A stretch of 18,650 nucleotides of DNA from an uncultured Clostridia bacterium. GTDB taxonomy: Bacteria > Bacillota > Clostridia > Christensenellales > Aristaeellaceae. Every line of letters starts with the position of its first letter. The first letter of the stretch is position 1. A program made the translations under genes and the position numbers. Below, in pieces: positions 5,368-12,541 of the stretch. The notes below the pieces were generated by a model that was not told the DNA's origin, ran no database searches, and was given only the letters and a program-made list of their open reading frames with translations. The stretch lies in the NCBI GenBank assembly GCA_946410395.1, contig CAMKAE010000017.1, positions 1 to 18,650 on the forward strand, read 5' to 3'.

Positions 5368-7268
5368 AGCGGCTGCGTATTTCCCGCCTTGGGGCCGGCG
5401 CGATTTTCCTTGTCCTGATCGCCGCCATCGCGGGGTGCCTGTTCGGCATCTTCCGGCCGGAGCCTTTGCCCGATGCGGATGCGTCCGCCGGCTGGACCGT
5501 GATGGTATACATGGTGGGCTCCGACCTGGAGCGCGACGACGGTCTGGGGACCCGCAGCCTGCAGGCCATGCGTCAGGCCCTTCGCCCGGGCACCCGGCTG
5601 CTGGCAATGACCGGCAGCTCCCCGGATAACGAAGGCTCGCTTTTCGGTGAGGCATGCCAGCTGTACCAGATAAGCATGGCAGGGGAAAGCCTGCTGGAGA
5701 CCTTCCCGGGCAGCCTGTGCGATCCCGAACCCCTGAGCCGGCTGCTGGCGGTAGGCGCTCAGGTGGCGCAGGGGCCCACCGCGCTGATTCTCTGGGACCA
5801 CGGTTTCGGCCCCATGGGCGGCTTCGGCTATGATCCCCTGCGCACCGACGGGCGGCATCTGTCCCTCGCCGATCTGGCCGGAGCGCTGCGGGAGAACGGG
5901 TATGACAGGCACCCGCTGACCGTAGCGGGGTTCGACGCCTGCCTGATGTCCGGCTGCGAGACCGCCCTGACCCTGGCCCCCTATGCACGCTATCTGCTGG
6001 CATCCCAGGAAACCATTCCAAAGGAGGGCTGGGATTACAGCTTTCTGGAAACGCTGTCGCCGGAGACGGACGGCGAGGCCTTCGGCCGGGCAGCCATCGC
6101 ATGCTTCACAGCCCAGTACAGGCGCATGTACAGCGATTATCCGTCCTTGGAGCAGCCCTACAGCCTCTCCTTGATCGACCTGTCCGGGACGGATGCGCTG
6201 GCCGCCGCCGCAGACGCCTTCTTCGGGGCTCTGCTGCGGGATGTGAAAGCCGGGAATTTCCCGGCGGTGAGCCAGCTGCGCCAAAAGCCCTGGTCCTGCG
6301 GACGGGTGATCCTGCGCACGGAATACGACACCGTGGACCTTGCCCAACTGGCCCGGGAGGCAACGGGCACCTATCCCGAGGCCGCCGCTGTCCCGGAGGC
6401 CCTGGCGCGCTGCGTCGTCCACAGCGACGGCAACGAGCCCTGGGCGGGCGGGCTGTCGGTCTTCTTCCCGCAGCTGGCTGACCCGGCTGATCTGGCGGAG
6501 TGGCTTACACGTCTGGACACCATGCCGCTGCCCCAAAACTGGCGGGCTTTTATGCACACCTACAGCGACGCGCTTGCCGCAGATCCGCCCATGGGACAGG
6601 CGGCCGCCGTCCCGGGCGACCCCTTCAGCGCCCGCCTGGATGAGACCGGCCTGCGGGATTTCCTCCGGGCCAAATACTATGTGCTGGAGGGAACGCCGAA
6701 GGAGGGCATGCGGCTGCTGTGCGCGGGCGATGACTGGACCCTGTCGGGCGACACTGTGACCGTTCGCTGGAACCGCCGCACGCTGTCCCTTTCTTCGGGC
6801 GACGACGCCATCCCCCTGGTGGCCTTCCCGATCCTGCGGGACGGGGAGCATGCTTACCGCTACGCCCACGCGGTGGTCTATGATGATGCCGCCCCTGTAT
6901 CCGCACGTCTGCGCGCTGTGCTGGACACGCAGAAGGGGACCTGGCGCGTTCTGTCCGCCATCCCGTCCGGCGGCGATGAGCCGGAGAGCGGCCGCAAGGA
7001 AATCCCCCTCTCCCGGATCACCACCATCCTCTCCTACAGCGACCGGTACCTGCCCGTCCCGGACGGGGAAGGCCGCACGCTGCCCTGGACCGAATGGGTC
7101 CCCACGGGGAGCGCCTTCCCGGATCTGCTGAACGTCACCGGCGAACTCAGCCTGACGGAGACAGATCTCCCGGACGGCGGCGGCCCCTACTGGCTGCAGA
7201 TCGTCATCGTGGACACCTACAACCGGCAGTACACGGCGCCGCTCATGCCGCTGGACGGACAAGCATGA
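5364..7268 (+). CDS. Clostripain-family (C11) cysteine peptidase, predicted lipoprotein
   Basis: The product has 634 residues. The N-terminus is a hydrophobic segment (about 9-27) with an IAGC lipobox at residues 22-25, predicting a lipoprotein anchored at C25 on the outer face. The C11 domain (about 43-395) has the family start VMVYMVGSDLE, the catalytic His in WDHG (H146) and the catalytic Cys in FDACLM (C193), with WAGGLSVFFP near its end. C11 enzymes usually cleave after Arg or Lys and can mature by self-cleavage. About 240 C-terminal residues form a beta-rich region of unknown role. The ATG at 5364 overlaps the stop of the anti-sigma-like gene (ATGA), so the three genes are one coupled operon. 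An outward-facing protease here might trim the anti-sigma ectodomain or be held in check with it; that is inference. Confidence 0.88.
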   Translation: MKRLRISRLGAGAIFLVLIAAIAGCLFGIFRPEPLPDADASAGWTVMVYMVGSDLERDDGLGTRSLQAMRQALRPGTRLLAMTGSSPDNEGSLFGEACQLYQISMAGESLLETFPGSLCDPEPLSRLLAVGAQVAQGPTALILWDHGFGPMGGFGYDPLRTDGRHLSLADLAGALRENGYDRHPLTVAGFDACLMSGCETALTLAPYARYLLASQETIPKEGWDYSFLETLSPETDGEAFGRAAIACFTAQYRRMYSDYPSLEQPYSLSLIDLSGTDALAAAADAFFGALLRDVKAGNFPAVSQLRQKPWSCGRVILRTEYDTVDLAQLAREATGTYPEAAAVPEALARCVVHSDGNEPWAGGLSVFFPQLADPADLAEWLTRLDTMPLPQNWRAFMHTYSDALAADPPMGQAAAVPGDPFSARLDETGLRDFLRAKYYVLEGTPKEGMRLLCAGDDWTLSGDTVTVRWNRRTLSLSSGDDAIPLVAFPILRDGEHAYRYAHAVVYDDAAPVSARLRAVLDTQKGTWRVLSAIPSGGDEPESGRKEIPLSRITTILSYSDRYLPVPDGEGRTLPWTEWVPTGSAFPDLLNVTGELSLTETDLPDGGGPYWLQIVIVDTYNRQYTAPLMPLDGQA

Positions 7269-7281
7269 ATCCGCCGCAAAC

Positions 7282-7310
7282 GAAAAGCCCTCCGGATCGG
7301 AGGGCTTTTC
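7282..7310. terminator. Bidirectional rho-independent terminator
   Basis: A perfect 13-bp stem joins 7282-7294 with 7298-7310 around a 3-base loop (GAT); its outer part pairs GAAAAG with CTTTTC. The A run on one side and T run on the other let it end both the sigma operon (+) and the convergent DUF3048 gene (-), whose stop lies only 12 bases away. Confidence 0.93.
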
Positions 7311-7321
7311 GCAAAAATCGC

Positions 7322-8416
7322 TCAGCGGTAGCTGACGCCGGTCGCGTCGTTGGTAATGACGATGAAGCTCTTGCCCCGCTGGAAGGCCAGCTCCTCGCCG
7401 TTCTCGTCGATGAACACCAGGCGGGAGTTCTGGTCCTTGCGAGACCAAGCGCCCCGGACATAGTGCCCGTTCTGGAAGATCTCCGCGACGCCGCTGCCCA
7501 CCATGTGATCCTTGTAGAAGACGTAATTCTCCTGCCAGTTGAACTTAATCCGCATCACGATGACGTTGCTGTAGACCATGGTTTCGCCGGTGAAGCGGTC
7601 CTTGTCGTCATAGGTCGTGTGCTGCCGGGTGTAGCCGCCCTGGGCCTCGTCATAGTAGAAGTAGTTGGTGCTGGAGGCGTTGACCGGCTTGGACAGGGTG
7701 TCGCCGCGGTGGACCATCTTGATGTAGACAGCCTGTGCGCCGGTGGTCCGGGGCTCATCCGTGAACAGCAGAGGCCGCTGCTCAAAATCCACGCCCTCCG
7801 CGATGGCGTTTTCGTGGATATCCCGGATCTGGGCAGACGCGTTGTGGGGCATCGGCAGGAAGTCCTCCCGCTGGGCATAACTGCCCAGGAGGTTATAGTT
7901 CTTGTACTTCCGGTTCTTGTCCGTCATCTTCCACTTGCTGATCAGGGTCTTGATCTGCACGTTGCCGCCCTTGATGGCATCGGGCGGGCCGCCCGCATAG
8001 GCGAAAGCCGCGTCCCAGGCCTTTGCCACCGGCACCATCGACGCCCGGCCGGAGCGCACGCTGCCCGCGATCTGAGGATAGTGGTCCGCGAACAGCGCCA
8101 GGTACTTGGTGGCACCGCCGCCGGCGTTGGGCACCTGGAACATGATGTCCGCGTCACCGATGCCCCAGTTGGGCTTGCAGTCCGGCGTGCCGTCGATGAC
8201 CAGGAGGATGGGCGTGTACGCCTCGCCGCTGGCGGGCAGACCGGTGGTGGGGGAAACGCCCTCAATCACCGGGTTGTCCGGATAGTTTTTCTTCAGCTTG
8301 ATCTTGTTCTTCAGGGTGCCTTCGATCTGGGTGACATCCTCGTCCTCCGCGAGGGCCGCAAAGGCCGTCAGCAGCAGGACCGCCGCCAGCATCAGGGCCA
8401 CGATACGCTTTGCCAT
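7322..8416 (-). CDS. Secreted DUF3048 domain protein (YerB-like)
   Basis: The product has 364 residues with a clear signal peptide (hydrophobic core about 5-20, probable cleavage after ALA at 21-23). There is no lipobox cysteine, unlike Bacillus YerB, a lipoprotein of this family. DUF3048 signatures are ILLVIDGTP (about 70-78), GDADIMFQVPNAGGGATKYLALF (about 88-109) and the VRSGR block near 120-124. A second beta-rich half carries the later family features around IVMRIKFNW and the GHYVRGAWSR strand. The molecular function of DUF3048 is not established. The ATG at 8416 has GGAGGTG at 8424-8430 with a 7-base spacer; an in-frame TTG at 8422 is too close to that site. It appears monocistronic, with its own promoter and the shared terminator. 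Confidence 0.9.
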   Translation of the reverse strand: MAKRIVALMLAAVLLLTAFAALAEDEDVTQIEGTLKNKIKLKKNYPDNPVIEGVSPTTGLPASGEAYTPILLVIDGTPDCKPNWGIGDADIMFQVPNAGGGATKYLALFADHYPQIAGSVRSGRASMVPVAKAWDAAFAYAGGPPDAIKGGNVQIKTLISKWKMTDKNRKYKNYNLLGSYAQREDFLPMPHNASAQIRDIHENAIAEGVDFEQRPLLFTDEPRTTGAQAVYIKMVHRGDTLSKPVNASSTNYFYYDEAQGGYTRQHTTYDDKDRFTGETMVYSNVIVMRIKFNWQENYVFYKDHMVGSGVAEIFQNGHYVRGAWSRKDQNSRLVFIDENGEELAFQRGKSFIVITNDATGVSYR

Positions 8417-8449
8417 AGGCAAGCACCTCCGTATATTTCATGCCCCCTG

Positions 8450-8478
8450 ATTATACACCTTTCCGCCCGCAGAGGCAA
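8450..8478 (-). promoter_or_regulatory. Sigma-A promoter of the DUF3048 gene
   Basis: On the minus strand TTGCCT (8478-8473) and a perfect TATAAT (8455-8450) are separated by 17 bases, about 34 bases upstream of the ATG at 8416. Confidence 0.8.
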
Positions 8479-8511
8479 GCCCCAAAGCGAATCGTTACAG
8501 ATTATCGCCGG

Positions 8512-8540
8512 AAAGGAAAACCCGCCGGCACTGCGGCGGG
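8512..8540 (-). terminator. Rho-independent terminator after the phasin-like gene
   Basis: On the minus strand CCCGCCG (8540-8534) pairs with CGGCGGG (8527-8521) around a 6-base loop, followed by TTTTCCTTT (8520-8512). It starts 15 bases after the stop codon. Confidence 0.75.
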
Positions 8541-8554
8541 CCGCGGCGGGGAGG

Positions 8555-9310
8555 TCAGCCCTCCCCGTCCTTGTCGTCCTTCTCGCCCCGGATAGCCCGG
8601 CGGTTGGCCTCGATCCGGCGTGCGAACTCGTCCAGGCGCGCGCGGATCTCCGCCAGCAGCGGATCCTCGGGTTTCTTTTCATCGCACTGCGCGGGCGCTG
8701 CCTCGGGCGCGGCAGGCGCCGGGGGCGGGGTCTCCGCCTGCTTTTCGGGTTCCGCCGGCGCTTCGGGCTCCGGCTCGGCCGGGACCTGCGGAGCCGGGAA
8801 TTTCACATCGATGTCCAGCAGTTTGCCGAGGGTGTCGTTGGCGGATTCCACCGCCCGGCCCACGGCGCCGGTGAGGCGGGCAAAGAAATCGGCAGCACTG
8901 TCGGCGGCGTTCTCGGCCTGCTCCGTCTTCTCCCGCAGCTCGCGCTCGGCTGCGGCACGGGCCTCCTCGGCGGCTTTCGCCTCCGCCAATTTCGCGTCCA
9001 TTTCCCGCTGCATCTCTTTTTCCACCGCGTCCAGCTCATCCAGCCTGGCGCGCAGGGCGTCGCGCTGCTCCTTGCTCAGGCTGTCCACGCCCCTGACGCC
9101 CAGGGCGATCCGATCCTTCAGCTTCCCGATGGCCGTCTTCGCGGCGTCCGCCGCCTCGCGGCTCTTGTCCGCCAGGCCGTTCCTGTCCACCACGTCCTCG
9201 CCCTTCTCCACGAAGGACCGGGCCAGCTCGCCGGTCTTCTCCACAGCGGTGGCCACGGCGCCCACGCTGCCCAGCAGCACGCTCTTCAGAATCTTCTCCA
9301 GTTCGCTCAT
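8555..9310 (-). CDS. Phasin-like coiled-coil protein
   Basis: The product is a 251-residue soluble protein without signal peptide or membrane span. Residues 1-70 (ILKSVLLGSVGAVATAVEK, then FVEKGEDVV) form amphipathic helices like those of phasin-family proteins, which coat polyhydroxyalkanoate granules or act as surface chaperones. A long Ala/Glu/Arg-rich coiled coil follows (about 80-160), then a Pro/Ala/Glu linker (172-208) and a short terminal helix (about 215-243) with a charged tail. No polyhydroxyalkanoate genes are visible, so a granule role is not supported; many clostridial genomes carry such proteins without known function. The ATG at 9310 is preferred over 9316 because AAGGAG then has an 8-base rather than 2-base spacer. 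The family call is by pattern only. Confidence 0.75.
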   Translation of the reverse strand: MSELEKILKSVLLGSVGAVATAVEKTGELARSFVEKGEDVVDRNGLADKSREAADAAKTAIGKLKDRIALGVRGVDSLSKEQRDALRARLDELDAVEKEMQREMDAKLAEAKAAEEARAAAERELREKTEQAENAADSAADFFARLTGAVGRAVESANDTLGKLLDIDVKFPAPQVPAEPEPEAPAEPEKQAETPPPAPAAPEAAPAQCDEKKPEDPLLAEIRARLDEFARRIEANRRAIRGEKDDKDGEG

Positions 9311-9368
9311 GCTCATCGCTCCTTTTTCTTCTTGTTTATTGGTACTCCGGGATTTCTCCCGCGGATTC

Positions 9369-9396
9369 ATCATAGCACACCGGTGCGGAAATGCAA
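9369..9396 (-). promoter_or_regulatory. Sigma-A promoter of the phasin-like gene
   Basis: On the minus strand TTGCAT (9396-9391) and TATGAT (9374-9369) are separated by 16 bases, leaving a leader of about 50 bases before the ATG at 9310. Confidence 0.6.
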
Positions 9397-9448
9397 GCGG
9401 AGGGGGTCCGAAAACCGCGCTTTTCTGTCCGAAACCAGCCTGCGGGGG

Positions 9449-9477
9449 TTCTTTTTCCGCGGCGCGTATGGTATAAT
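9449..9477 (+). promoter_or_regulatory. Promoter of the helicase operon
   Basis: A perfect TATAAT lies at 9472-9477, 40 bases before the ATG. The -35 position at 17-base spacing reads TTCTTT (9449-9454), a weak match, so expression may be low or assisted. Confidence 0.5.
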
Positions 9478-9517
9478 CCGATGACAGCCAAACCGGCAGG
9501 GCAAAGGAGGCGGGACC

Positions 9518-11815
9518 ATGGCGCAGGAGCGGCTCAGCGTGCGGGGGCTGGTGGAATTCACCCTGCACGGCGAGGACATCGCGCCTTCTGGCAGCCTCCG
9601 GGATATGCAGGAGGGCGTGCTGGGCCACAAAGCCCGGCAGCAGGCGCTGGCGGAGGGCTGGCAGGCCGAGGTCCCCCTCTCGCTGACGGTCCCCGCGGAC
9701 GAGGAAACCGACCTGGTGATCGCGGGGCGCATGGACGCCTTCCGGCCGGGAGATCCGCCCGCCGTGGAGGAGATCAAGCTGTGGCAGGGCCGCATCCCGC
9801 CGGAAGCGCCTCTTCCCGCCCACCGGATGCAGGCGGTGGTCTACGGCCATATCCTGTGCGCGACGGAGGGCCTGGCACGGGTGGCGATCCGGGTGGCCTA
9901 TGTAACCCGCCGCGGGCAGCCGGTGGCGCTGTTTCCCGAGGAGCTGACAGCGGCGGCGTGCGCGGCGGCCTTCGCAGAGCTGCTGGAGAACTGGCTCCGG
10001 CGCCGGCGGCTGGTGCGGACCCACGCCCGGCTCCGGGACGCGGGGCTGCGGCGCCTGCGCTTTCCCTTCGACGCCTGGCGGCCGGGCCAGCGGGAGATGG
10101 CGGCGCAGGTGTGGACGGCCATCCGCCTGGGCAGGCGGCTGCTGGCGGCGATGCCCACCGGCACGGGCAAGTCCGCCGCGGCGCTCTATCCCGCCCTGAA
10201 GGCCCTTGGCGCGGGCCATACCGGCCAGGTGTTCTACCTCACGGCCCGCACCACGCAGCGGCAGGGCCCCCTCGACGCCCTGGCCCGCCTGCGGCAGCAG
10301 GAGATGCACCTCTGGGCGCTGACCCTGGACGCCAAGCAGCGCCAGTGCCCGGAAAACCTGATGTGCCATCCCGACTTCTGTCCCCGGGCGAAGGGGCACT
10401 TTCTCCGGGACGGCGCGGCCCTGGAGGAAATACTTCAGACCCAGGACTGGACCCCGGAGGCCATCCGGGACATGGCGGACCGGCATAACCTCTGCCCTTT
10501 CGAGTTCAGCCTGAGCCTGTGCGAGCTGGCGGACCTGGTGATCTGCGACTACAATTACGCCCTGGACCCGGCAGTGCACATCAAGCGCATCTTCGACCGG
10601 CCCGGGGAGGTCACGCTGCTGGTGGACGAGGCGCATAACCTGCCGGACCGGGTGCGCGGCATGCTGTCCGGCCAGCTGGACGGCGGCGCGCTGCGGCGGC
10701 TGCGGACCCAGGTCGGCAAGACGGCCGGCCGCAAGCATCCGCTGTACCAGGCCATGACGGAGGCGCTCAATGCGCTCAAGGATCTGCCGGATGAGGAGGC
10801 GGAACTGCCGGAGGTGCCGGAGCGCCTGCGGCGGGCCGCGGAGGACCTGGCGGACGCCTGGAGCGACGCCCAGCGCCAGGGGCTCTCCCCCGACGGCGCC
10901 GGGGACACCGTTCTGGAATGGCTGGGCTTCCTGCGCGCGCTGCGGGACCCGGACACGCCCCGGGCCGTGCTCTGGCGCAAGCCCGTGCTCACGCTGCTGG
11001 CCCTGGACATCGCGGAGCACTTCGCCGCGGTGACCCGCGCCATGTGCGGCACGGTCTGCTTCTCTGCCACCCTGGACCCCCTGCCGGAGATGAAAACCCT
11101 GCTGGGCTGCGCGGAGGAGGACGCCTGCTTCTCCGTGCCCTCACCCTTCCCGCCGGAAAACCTGCTGCTGATCCGCCGGGACATCAACACCCGCTACGCG
11201 CACCGCGACGCCGCCTGCGGGCAGCTGGCCGATGCCATCGAGGCCATGGTGCGGGCCCACCCGGGGCGCTACATCGCCTTCTTCCCCAGCTACGCCTTCA
11301 TGGAGCGGACCGCGGCCCTGCTCGGGGTGCCCTTCCGGATGCAGCGGCGCAGCATGAGCATCCCGGAGCGGGCGGAATTCCTGGCGCCGTTCACGCAGCG
11401 CCTGGAGCCCTGCCTGGCCCTGTGCGTGCTGGGCGGCGTTTTCGCCGAGGGGATCGACCTGCCCGGAGACGCGCTGGACGGCGTGGCCGTGGCGGGCGTG
11501 GGGCTCCCGCAGGTCGGTCCGGAGCGGGAGGCGCTGCGCCGCTGGCATGAGGAACGCGGCCGCAGCGGCTTCCGCTTCGCCTATCAGCTGCCCGGGATGC
11601 AGAAGGTCGCGCAGGCGGTGGGCCGGGTGATCCGCACGCCGTCGGACCGGGGCGTCGCCCTGCTGCTGGACGACCGCTACGGCCAGCGGGATTACGCGGC
11701 GCTCTTCCCCGGCCACTGGCAGGTCCGCGCCGGCGACCTGCGGCAGGCGCTGGCAGATTTCTGGAACGATGCGACAACAGAAGGAGAAGAATCCGATGAG
11801 AGCGGTGCTGTTTGA
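9518..11815 (+). CDS. PD-(D/E)XK nuclease fused to XPD/DinG-type Fe-S ATP-dependent DNA helicase
   Basis: The product has 765 residues. The N-terminal nuclease-like domain (about 30-130) has H38 (GHKAR), D73 (GRMDAF) and E85-I-K87 (VEEIKLW), the RecB/Cas4-like catalytic set. The superfamily 2 helicase follows, with Walker A TGTGKS (214-219) and DEAH (370-373). A cysteine cluster between them, C277, C283, C288 and C326, fits the 4Fe-4S site of the XPD/DinG group; C335 and C343 lie nearby. The C-terminal half has the XPD-type VCFSATLD block and QAVGRVIRTPSDRG, the arginine-finger motif VI. Family members unwind DNA 5' to 3' in repair. The ATG at 9518 has AAAGGAGG at 9503-9510. Its last 20 bases overlap the HAD phosphatase gene. 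The exact repair role is unknown. Confidence 0.92.
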   Translation: MAQERLSVRGLVEFTLHGEDIAPSGSLRDMQEGVLGHKARQQALAEGWQAEVPLSLTVPADEETDLVIAGRMDAFRPGDPPAVEEIKLWQGRIPPEAPLPAHRMQAVVYGHILCATEGLARVAIRVAYVTRRGQPVALFPEELTAAACAAAFAELLENWLRRRRLVRTHARLRDAGLRRLRFPFDAWRPGQREMAAQVWTAIRLGRRLLAAMPTGTGKSAAALYPALKALGAGHTGQVFYLTARTTQRQGPLDALARLRQQEMHLWALTLDAKQRQCPENLMCHPDFCPRAKGHFLRDGAALEEILQTQDWTPEAIRDMADRHNLCPFEFSLSLCELADLVICDYNYALDPAVHIKRIFDRPGEVTLLVDEAHNLPDRVRGMLSGQLDGGALRRLRTQVGKTAGRKHPLYQAMTEALNALKDLPDEEAELPEVPERLRRAAEDLADAWSDAQRQGLSPDGAGDTVLEWLGFLRALRDPDTPRAVLWRKPVLTLLALDIAEHFAAVTRAMCGTVCFSATLDPLPEMKTLLGCAEEDACFSVPSPFPPENLLLIRRDINTRYAHRDAACGQLADAIEAMVRAHPGRYIAFFPSYAFMERTAALLGVPFRMQRRSMSIPERAEFLAPFTQRLEPCLALCVLGGVFAEGIDLPGDALDGVAVAGVGLPQVGPEREALRRWHEERGRSGFRFAYQLPGMQKVAQAVGRVIRTPSDRGVALLLDDRYGQRDYAALFPGHWQVRAGDLRQALADFWNDATTEGEESDESGAV

Positions 11816-12455
11816 CCTGGACGGAACCCTGACCGACACCCTGACCGACATCAGCGACGCCATGAACCGGGCGCTGGCCCGCAACGGGCTGCCGCAGTGG
11901 GATCGGGACGCCTACCGCTACCTGGTGGGCAACGGCGCGAGGATCCTGGCCCGGCGGGCGGTCCGGGACCGCCAGGACCTGATGGAAGCCGTGCTGGCGG
12001 ACTACCAGGCCTGGTACGAAGTCCACAATCTGGACGCCACCAGGCCCTACCCGGGCATTCCGGAACTCCTCGCGGCCCTCACGGCGCGCGGCATCCCCTG
12101 CTGCGTGCTGTCCAACAAGCCCGACGCCGACACCCAGCGGGTGGTGCGGCATTTCTTCCCGGACATTCCCTTCGCCGTGATCCGGGGCCAGCTGCCCGGC
12201 GTTCCCGTGAAGCCGGACCCGGCCGGCGCCCTGGCCATCGCCGAAGCGCTGGGGATCGCCCCGGGGGATTTCCTCTATCTCGGCGACACCGCCGTGGACA
12301 TGACCTGCGCTCGGGCGGCCGGGATGGTGCCCGCCGGCGCTCTCTGGGGCTTCCGGGACGAAAAGGAGCTCCGGGAGAGCGGCGCCCGCTTCCTCTTCGC
12401 CTCCCCCGCAGCGATGCTGAAGGAACTCTTTCCGCCGGATGCGTCGCACGTGTAA
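11796..12455 (+). CDS. HAD-family hydrolase, phosphoglycolate phosphatase-like
   Basis: The 219-residue HAD phosphatase has motif I DLDGT (nucleophile D7, acid D9), motif II S106 in LSNKPD, motif III K139 in VPVKPDP and motif IV GDTAVDM (D164, D168). The helical cap between motifs I and II (about 15-85) is the Gph type. It resembles phosphoglycolate phosphatases, which clear 2-phosphoglycolate, including that formed from 3'-phosphoglycolate DNA ends. That would fit the overlap with a repair helicase, but substrates of such enzymes cannot be read from sequence and pyrophosphatase-like activity is also possible. The ATG at 11796 uses AAGGAG at 11781-11786, inside the helicase gene, so the two genes are cotranscribed. 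No clear terminator follows. Confidence 0.88.
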   Translation: MRAVLFDLDGTLTDTLTDISDAMNRALARNGLPQWDRDAYRYLVGNGARILARRAVRDRQDLMEAVLADYQAWYEVHNLDATRPYPGIPELLAALTARGIPCCVLSNKPDADTQRVVRHFFPDIPFAVIRGQLPGVPVKPDPAGALAIAEALGIAPGDFLYLGDTAVDMTCARAAGMVPAGALWGFRDEKELRESGARFLFASPAAMLKELFPPDASHV

Positions 12456-12473
12456 CAAATTCATGTCGGCACT

Positions 12474-12502
12474 TTACAGTTTGTTCATATTTTGCTATAC
12501 TT
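12474..12502 (+). promoter_or_regulatory. Sigma-A promoter of the peptidoglycan-binding protein gene
   Basis: TTTACA (12474-12479) and TATACT (12497-12502) are separated by 17 bases in a distinctly AT-rich gap of a GC-rich region. The transcript would have a leader of about 33 bases. Confidence 0.82.
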
Positions 12503-12541
12503 CAGCCTGATCAAGTCCGTTCCCGGGCATGAGGGAGGCTG

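Noticed and set aside
5313..7448. Long open frame on the minus strand opposite the C11 protease
   Set aside because: No recognisable domain, biased composition, and complete overlap with a coupled operon whose catalytic motifs are intact.
7094..9484. Long plus-strand frame across the DUF3048 and phasin-like genes
   Set aside because: It crosses a strong terminator and two promoters and is antisense to two well-supported genes with proper ribosome binding sites.
9518..9900. Cas4-like nuclease motifs as part of a CRISPR system
   Set aside because: The domain is fused to an XPD/DinG-type helicase, and there are no repeats, spacers or other cas genes in the window.
9311..11020. N-terminal extension of the phasin-like gene far into the helicase region
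   Set aside because: The frame stays open by composition only; the promoter at 9369-9396 and AAGGAG before 9310 mark the true start.
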